From Saxidomus purpurata (taxonomy: Eukaryota > Mollusca > Bivalvia > Venerida > Veneridae): a stretch of DNA of 64,000 bases. The number at the start of each line of letters is the position of its first letter. Within the stretch, counting starts at the first letter, position 1. The notes under the pieces were generated by a model. That model searched no databases. It was not told the origin of the DNA and worked only from the letters and a program-made list of their open reading frames with translations. The position numbers were made by a program, and so were the translations under genes. This document shows positions 35,001-44,000 of this stretch, piece by piece. The DNA is taken from assembly GCA_022818135.1 (NCBI GenBank), contig JAFMSR010000015.1, positions 26,487,553 through 26,551,552 on the forward strand, read 5' to 3'.

Positions 35001-38000
35001 CGGGAAAGTCGTAGTGGTGACAGAAATATTGTCAGATTCCAAAATGGATTAGGGTAAGTGCTCTTCCGAATACGCATTACTCTTAACTTCCAGTCTAATG
35101 TAAAATAAATATTTTCATGATTCGGATAACTCGAGAACTCGGATAACTCGAGCATTATACTCAGCCCCTTACGACCACGAGTTATAGAAGTTTTACTATA
35201 AAATAGGAATTTCATAATATGAATGTGTCACACCGTAACTATTTTTAAGAAATGAACATTATTTTCCAAAGGCTAGCCAGATTGAGCCGGCATGGATACG
35301 GCACCATCGCCTCATCTATAGTCGAACTACTACAAGTAAAAAAACGTTACGATTTGGATGGAACTATATCCTGTATGATATGGTTACTCGGTTCTCTGCA
35401 GTTGTATACACTTATTTAAGAAATAATCCACTGCATACATGTAACAAATTAATGAAATATCCGTACTCGTCGTAAACTTATTTATTATGCCACGAAATTT
35501 GTGTTTAAATGATTATGTTAATTTTTTGTACAATATTTTACAGGTGTAACTCACAGCTTGGTATGGTGGGAGGGGAACAACCTTTAAATTTAGACAGGAA
35601 TGGATGCAGATTCGTAAGTTTTCCATTTCTTTTTCAAAATAATTCTCCAATGTTCAGCTTAGAAAATAAAACAGCTAGATCTAGTGCATAATACTCTTAT
35701 CCCCGCCTCTGTATCCACATGTATCCCCACTCCAATCTTTATTTTAACAGATGTTATTCTCAGAATCAAATGTTTATGAAAGTCATCCCTTAATTTAGAG
35801 TACATAGTATATACCGCGCTTTAACCAGGTACGATTTAAAACTGCATTAAATTATGGCTTTATGAACTGACTGCAGGAAATTTTTATTTCATAGAGATGT
35901 CAGGGTCTTTAAGCAAAATAGATGCCAAAAAGATATTTTTAAAATGTCGAGGGATAATTTTATATCTTGAGCAGACAGCATATCACTTTAAGAGATACTG
36001 TACGTAAAAGTGATATCATTGTAAGATATGGATCTCCTTATTTTGTTGAAAGAGATATCAATCGATATAACAAGGCTATTATTATGTTTGCTGGTGTATT
36101 TTGCAGAAAGGTCTATATTTACACAAGAATGGCATGCCATTATTTATTTTGCTGGTTTATTTTGCAGAAATTTATTTGCTGGTATTTACAGAAAGGTCTA
36201 TATTTACACGAGATTGGTCACGCTGTCGGTCTCGTGCACGAACATCAACTTCCAAATCGTGACGACTACATAGAAATTCTCGATTACAACGTGCAGCCGA
36301 GCATGAAAGTCTGGTTCCAGAAATATTCTTCACAGGAAGTCAATCAGATGACGGTCCCATACGAATATTCGTCTGTTATGCATTATGGTATAACGGTACG
36401 TAGATATCTGCTTTTTCAAGTTTTCCCCCCAAAATGCATCTCTGTTTTGTGTTGATTACCCATAAGAGCGATCTAGTTTACGATATCTAAAAGGTAGATT
36501 CTACATGCTGATGAAATAGTTGTGATCCGATCCATTATAAATATTGTCTGAGTGTATTGGTACATGTTCAAATCCTGGAGTTGTTGCGGTTAGTTGTATG
36601 GTCTCAGGCGTTGTTACCTTGCATTGCCCGGCAATACCGTCTTACGTTACATGTTGGAGCCATGGCTTCTTTATTGAAGAGTGAATGTGATACTGTACCA
36701 AGTTCTTCAAGTGCTCTGTAGCTTTAAAGCGTATTTCTGTTTGCAGGCATTTTCTAAGGACGGCGCAGCACAAACAATCAAGGCAAAACAGGCGGATAAA
36801 GAGAAAAGCATTGGCAGGGTTTACAAGAAAGAGCTGGCGTTTACAGACGTCAAAATAGTTAACTTGATGTACAACTGTGCAGGTACGATTATCAAAATAG
36901 TTAACTTGATGTACAACTGTAAAACGTTACTGCTGAAATGTATTAAAAATTAAAGAAGTAACAAGTATTGATATACGTACATGTAAATCACTTTTTAATT
37001 TTCCAGCTCACTGTGACGAGTCTATTGTTTGTAAGGACGGTGGATATGTTGACCAAAACTGTAAATGTCAGTGCCCGGATGGTACGGACTCGTGCACTAA
37101 AGATGATAGAAAGAATGACGACAGTAAGTAACTTGAAAAGGTGTCTGCCTGTAAGATAAAGACATAGCGTTCGTAAATGAATTCATTAAAATAAAAACGG
37201 CCGGTTAATAACTTAAATTTTATTTAAAAAGTCGGATAGATAAGAATATAGTTTTATGAAAGCATTTCAGAATTTATCTACAAATATAAAGCTGTTGTAG
37301 AAATTACTATTGTTCTGCTATATTTTACAGAGACATGTTTTAACGCTCACGAGGACTGGCAATGCAGTGTGTGGGCTAACCAAGGCGAGTGTGACAGGAA
37401 CCCAAGGTTTATGTTAGATGGATGTAAGAAGGCCTGTCACCTGTGTGGCGACGAAGAGACCGGAGATGGTAGGTCTTTACTATACACGACTTGTATAAAT
37501 GTTCTCACTTTCAAATGCAAAATATATTTGCTATCTATAACTAAAGCGGCACCTTGACATGATGAATGTCAGATATAAGGTATTCATATAATAAAAGATC
37601 TACTGCATATAATGAAATCTGTACCGCATATAAGCAAACAAGTCATGGCGTTCCATAATAAGGAACATATTCTTTATCCTTCATCACTTACATTGTTTTC
37701 GTGAACGTTGCAGCTCTCAGTTGTAGACAACATTGAATATATAAAGTGTAACTAAGCGGCAAACCTTGATTGATTTTTTCCGTATAAGTTGGGAACTGAC
37801 CGCCTCCGTAGCCAAGAGGAGTCGCAGACTTAGAATCACTGTAATCTCTCGTGTATTGAGAGTCATGGGTTCGAGCCCCGCTACCGACCGTGTCTTTTTG
37901 TGTGAGACAGTTAGCAGTTTCTTACGGAAGATAGGAGTCTAGTACTGGTATTTCCCAGGGACGATGGTTAGGTAAACTGCCCGCCCGTAAAAATGACTGA

Positions 38001-41000
38001 ATTACGTTTGAAACGGGCATTCAGCCCCGAAAAATCAAAAGCTTGGAATTTATGATGTATAATTTTACAGGTCCTCATATAGCACTATGGACATGGCAAT
38101 GGCTGTGTAGATTTGCAAACATATGTCCCAAAGACTGGACAGTAGGTGAATAATTGAATGTCGCCTAGAACTAATCAAGTCAATGTACTGCACAGCTTTG
38201 TTGTTTCATTGATAAAAAATTGACCGCTTTGAACTAATGAGTGTTGTCAATAAAAGAATGTCCATATGTACTAACCAAATACGTGTTACAGATAAATAGC
38301 TTACTGTCCCCATAAAATAATTTAGTACGACTGTGTTACAGATATACATGTACTAACCAAGTGTTATAGTAACTGGCTGAACGCCCCATGTGCTAATACG
38401 ACTATGTTATAGACAATGTCCCCATGTGCTAACCAAGGGCCTGCACACCGTGTTATAGTACTAATTATCAATTCGTACATTGGTCGACAGAAAATGAGCC
38501 CTTTTCATTTGATGGGTTAAAGATGATTACCTGATGTAGTTTGCCATAACTTCAAGAGCTCTGACCTAAAGGAACTGTTGGATATTTGGGGTGGGCAGTC
38601 ACCGAATTTATACAAATAAACTTGGCTCACATTGCCTCGCCCAGTTTCCACTGAAGCTGGCTTACATACAAACTTATAGGACTTGTTAAGTACAGAATCC
38701 TATTAATATCACTGAAATGTCAACACAGTGATCTTGCATTTAAAATTGTTTCCGTTTACATCCTAATATATGCAAACCAGGGAGTGTAAAGATGTAGTTA
38801 TCATTTAGGTCAAGATAAATAAGGCTTGACTTTTTTAAAATTCTTCAACTTTAATAAAGGCATTGGTGGCATTGAATTGTTAACGGAAACTTTGAAATGA
38901 GTTCCCTTATAATTCAACATTTTTGACCTAGTGTCAAAGTTGCTGGAGTTATTGTTTATGAGAATTTGAAGACCCCTGTTGATCACTAATGACTTCCGGG
39001 TCACTATGTCATCAGCAGATACTTGGTTGTTTGTGAAGGAGGGAAAACATATCTTAATGAATATGTAGTGGACTCTTGATTGTTGTTAATTAATAACGAG
39101 GCTAGTTTTATTCTGTTTTAAATGTTTTTTTGTTTATGTTAGAACTTATACTAACACTGCATGAGTAGTGGAAAAGTCACCGCTGTGGTTACTTCCCCTT
39201 ACAGTTTATACTGTATGGGAGATAAGTATTGCATGGGGAGGACATGTTTTCATTTGATTGAAAAAAGAATAAACACAATACTAATATACTAGTTTATGCA
39301 ATTGTTTAAATATAAATAATACACGAGCTTTGCAGAAAATGTTATTTGCACATTTGTTAGGAAACCATATGGATTTAATTTTCAAATATTACTATGTACA
39401 TGCTTTAATGTATAATCCTTAAAACTATACTATAAAGTATTCAGAGATAAAAAGTTTTCTGCTCTGATAGTACAAAACTTTTCTAATTGTAACTTTTTCC
39501 GTACCATAACTAACTAAATCCTACCTTCTTAGCGCGTAGATTATGATCAGATTGCACGTTGTACAGATTGATTCATGATCCACAATGATGTTGGTTAAGT
39601 TATACACCCACATTTTGCAGACTTAACCAGCCTGAATTTATTTGAGTTAGTCCGAGTTCTTGCGAACAGAAAACACATAGCAACGTCCAAGTAATCCTGA
39701 ATCTCCCTTTTAATATAAATAACCTGTGACACCTCAAGACTTACACTAGAAATATTTTACAGACACGTGCAAGGATGATTACGAAACCTCGAAATGCCAG
39801 ACGTGGAAATATAATGGTGAATGTATTGTTAATAAGAAATGGATGGAGAGACATTGTAGGACCACGTGCAAAGCGTGTAAGAATTCTGGCCCTGATCCTG
39901 ACGGTAAGTGGAATGAACTAATCTAACATAAATTATCTGTGTAACAAAGTTCGGCCCGGCCGTGCATAAATCTATCCATATTCAGCATTGTAAAAATTGC
40001 AAAGTCATAATACAGAGGTTTTTGCTAACAGGTTTGGTGTGTTTTGAAAATACTGACAGTTATCAATTTGATCGCATATATATCTAGGAATAGTCAATTA
40101 ATACAGAAAAACGGAATATTACAATTCCATATTGCTTGACAGAGATTAACTAAAAAACTAAAATGAATCTCAACAAGAAAGATGGTATAGCTAGGGACAC
40201 GAAAGGCACTAGCTCTTATTTGGATATAGGGAAGAAAAACCTTTTTCAGATTTAAAGCAACTGCAATTTTCACGTACCAGTGACTGTCAACTTCAAAGCA
40301 GACGAGTATTCTGGTGTTAATGCTCTACTTTACCCTTTTTTCAGTTGACTGTACAAACAAACACAAAGACGCAAGCGAATGTGATAAGTGGGCGGCTGAA
40401 GGGGAGTGCCAAATAAACCCCGTCTGGATGCCAGAAAATTGCCGGAAGTCCTGTCACATGTGCGGAGAAAGCGGCCGAACCACCGTTACAACACCTGAGC
40501 CAACCCCAGAACCCGGTTAGAATAGTTTGTAATTGTGCTTATTAGGTCCACCATCCTCTAAAGAGGCTATACTCGGTACGACCCGCCGGTTAGAATAAAA
40601 TAAATGTTGTATTACAAGTTTCATATATCATAGGTAAAATGCAATGTGTACGTGCGATAAACCAATGGCAGTAGTGCTTAAAGGCAAACGCTTGTTTTGA
40701 GATGTCAATGTAATATTGATTGAGCTAGATCGAAGAGAAGGTCAAACACAGCATTTTTCAACTTCAGTATCTCGCACATTACAAGTTTAGTTAGCCAAGT
40801 TTATCTTTCATTTGGAATCGAGAATTTAAACATGCTATGAAATTATGGTTTTATAATATAAGCTGAATTCGTGTCGTTTTATGTATTGTTTTAACTCTTT
40901 GAGCATGTCGTTAAATATTAATCATATTAATTAAACAATAAAATGAGTTTGACACCGAGAAAAAATCGCAATGTTACCCAGATGTAAAGTCATCGAGGAT

Positions 41001-44000
41001 TAGCACAGAAACTTGTAAATGGAGCAATGTATTATTTCACATTCACAGCTGCCCCTTTATTGCTATAGGATAGTTTTGTACTTGCCATTAAATGAATATT
41101 AGAAGTAAAACAAGTTGTGTCTTCTCATTCAAGGTCAGTGTGAGGACATCCATAATTCCATTGAGTGTAAAGGTTGGGCCGATTCCGGAGAATGTGATAT
41201 CAATCCTGATTGGATGATTCCTAATTGTCGTCAAATCGTGCCGGAAATGTGGTGATAGTGGAGAAGGTAATTTCTAAAACAACAAGACAAATTTTGATGC
41301 AAAGCATCAAAGGCGCTGCGCATGTTTTTGAAACATGATTTAAAGGAATCAGTGTCATTTTAGAATATCAGTAAACAACCTATCAACGGGAAAAACCAAA
41401 TACTTTATGTTATATGTAACTGTTATCATAATAAGTAAAAAACACATTTACTACAGTTTAACCAAAAAATAAACGAATCATAAAACAACCTTCCGTATAA
41501 TGGTACGATAACGCCCATTAAACAAGGCTACGCTCGTGGTCAGTAGACGCTTTTCGCGCACGCTCTCGACGAAACCCACGTGATTTATTTTGTCTTTACT
41601 ATTGGTCAGTTGTTAGCGATGCTTTACATAACTTTCATTGAGACCCCATGTATCGCATAGTTAGGTGAACGGTCTTATTTATAATGCCTACATTTTACTT
41701 TAGTATGTAGTAATTAAAATGGGTTTTCATTAATTATTCACGTTGACAACATATGTATTTAAACTTCAAAATGTTTAGAGGAAGCAAAACACTATCGAGA
41801 CGTTTTTTCTGAACTTTGATGATCTGGCCGTAGGGTCCGTAAACAAAGCAATCAAAAAAAACCGTAACCTTCAAGTTTGTGGAAAAGTTATTAAATATCC
41901 TATGAATATGTCAAAAGTTTTGAATTAACGGTCGAGACGTATGCATCTGGTATAGTATTGTTTGTAATCAGTTAATCTATTTTTTATTCTTATAGGGAGT
42001 TTGTTCAAACATAATCGTAGTTTTTAATTACATATAATGTTGGCTGCTCCTATTCGATTCCCATGGTACAAAAATTAAAACCTATTCAATACTGGCACTG
42101 TGCTTCCGCACAGCGCCAACAACTATGAAATGGAATATGTCGTAAAATAACTCACAGTAATTTATCATTTTGAAACTTTGTAGTACATGATTTAGCCACC
42201 GACCGTCTGCATATTCGCTGGTCAGAAAAGATCTTATTCTGTCTAAACAAATTAGTAAGCTAAAAATGAATAATAGTCTAGCCGAAATACATAACGACTT
42301 TTAAGCCAATGCGAGAATTAAAGATTACCAAGAGTAAAGAAAGTGTTATATGTGTTACAGTGGAATGTAAAAATACGTGGAATGACAGACAATGTGAGGG
42401 CTGGGCACGTGACCAGGAGTGTATGAAAAACAAAAACTGGATGGAGAAAAATTGTCACAAGGCGTGTTCAGGCTGTGCTGGTAAAACCAAGGGAAAAACG
42501 GATATAACCACACAAACACCTACTAGTATTACCGATAAAGATTCAGGTAGGTTACATTGTTTTACTTGTCTAACGAGCATCGGGCTGCTAGAACTATGCC
42601 ATGGGACAGGCGTAGGCTTTCGTTATGACATGTCCGGGGTTCTCATTATTGCAACTGCTTAATGTTTGGATGGTAGTATGTACTTGAAGAAATATAAAAT
42701 TGCTCATTGTAGAGATCCTACAGTAATGTGAAAGTATAACCCAATCAAAAACGTGAGCAAGTGACGTCAAAAGAAGCTAGATGATAATAACTTGAGTAAA
42801 ATTGATGAAAATGAATTTGATGGACAATAACTATATAACGGCATTTTTTTCGGTACAGCCATAGTTTGACTTTGAGATTACCTCAAGAAAATATTCGGAA
42901 CGGAGTTTCTTTTTCCTGACTGTGTAGAACACTTGATTTTTATGACTGTGCTGTGTAAGCCATTTTCTGATCAACCCAGCACTATACATAGCTTATAAGA
43001 GGATGTGATAATGACCCCAGCAAGGCTCGAACATGCTGCTCGGGTTGACCACAGAGTTTGCTTTACCATATCTTTGCTCTCGTCTTCCTAATCTTTAGAT
43101 ACAAGACGTACTATAGGAAGAGCTGGCATTATAATGTAAACGCTCTTTAAAGAGCGACATTTTCATATTTTAACTTCTATTCGATATACAATCCCAAACA
43201 CTGCAAGTGCTCTTCCTGTTTTCTCTGTGTCTACTCTCTCAGGGTTTTGATGTAAACTAAAAATGTTTCTGTTTTTTATAGGAGCATGTTCAAACAACCA
43301 CAGGAGTGATAAAGAGTGCAACACATGGGCGAAACATGGTCACTGTAAAATCAACAAATGGATGACCATTCATTGTGCCAAATCCTGCGGCGAGTGCAAA
43401 TCGGAAGTTACGACCATGGCGCCTGTCACACAAAGTAAGCACTGTAACAATTTAACAAAATTCAAGTTGATTTAGGCTGTATCAACTATAAAACGTACAT
43501 GAAACAGGACCAGGGTCAAGTAATCACATTTACAGCGAGTGACTGTTTGATAAAGTCATATAACTGTGTAAACAATTTATAGGTGTAGCAATCATGGTTG
43601 CTAGAGACAGTTTGTTATTGTATCTAGGCCACTGCTTAACTGTACATTTTTAATTCCGCATGACCCGTTGTTGCTTACTCATGCAGCTTGCGGGATCGAA
43701 CATTTTAGCTTAGATACACTGACTTTAATATAATTATATGTTATATAACGAGCACACTTGCTTTTTTCAGGCACATCGGTCTGCCAAGATGATAAGCAGC
43801 ACTGCCCTGCATGGGCCCAGCACGGGTTTTGTGAAGACAATCCGGCCACAGCACTTAGAATATGTAGGAAGTCGTGTAATGCTTGTGATACGGGAAGTAC
43901 AGGTTAGTGTTCTAGGGCTGTATTTCAGAAGTAACTTACGTCATTTTTTGACTTAGAGGTATTTCAAGTTAACAAGTTGTAATTGTTGGGATTCTCTCCA

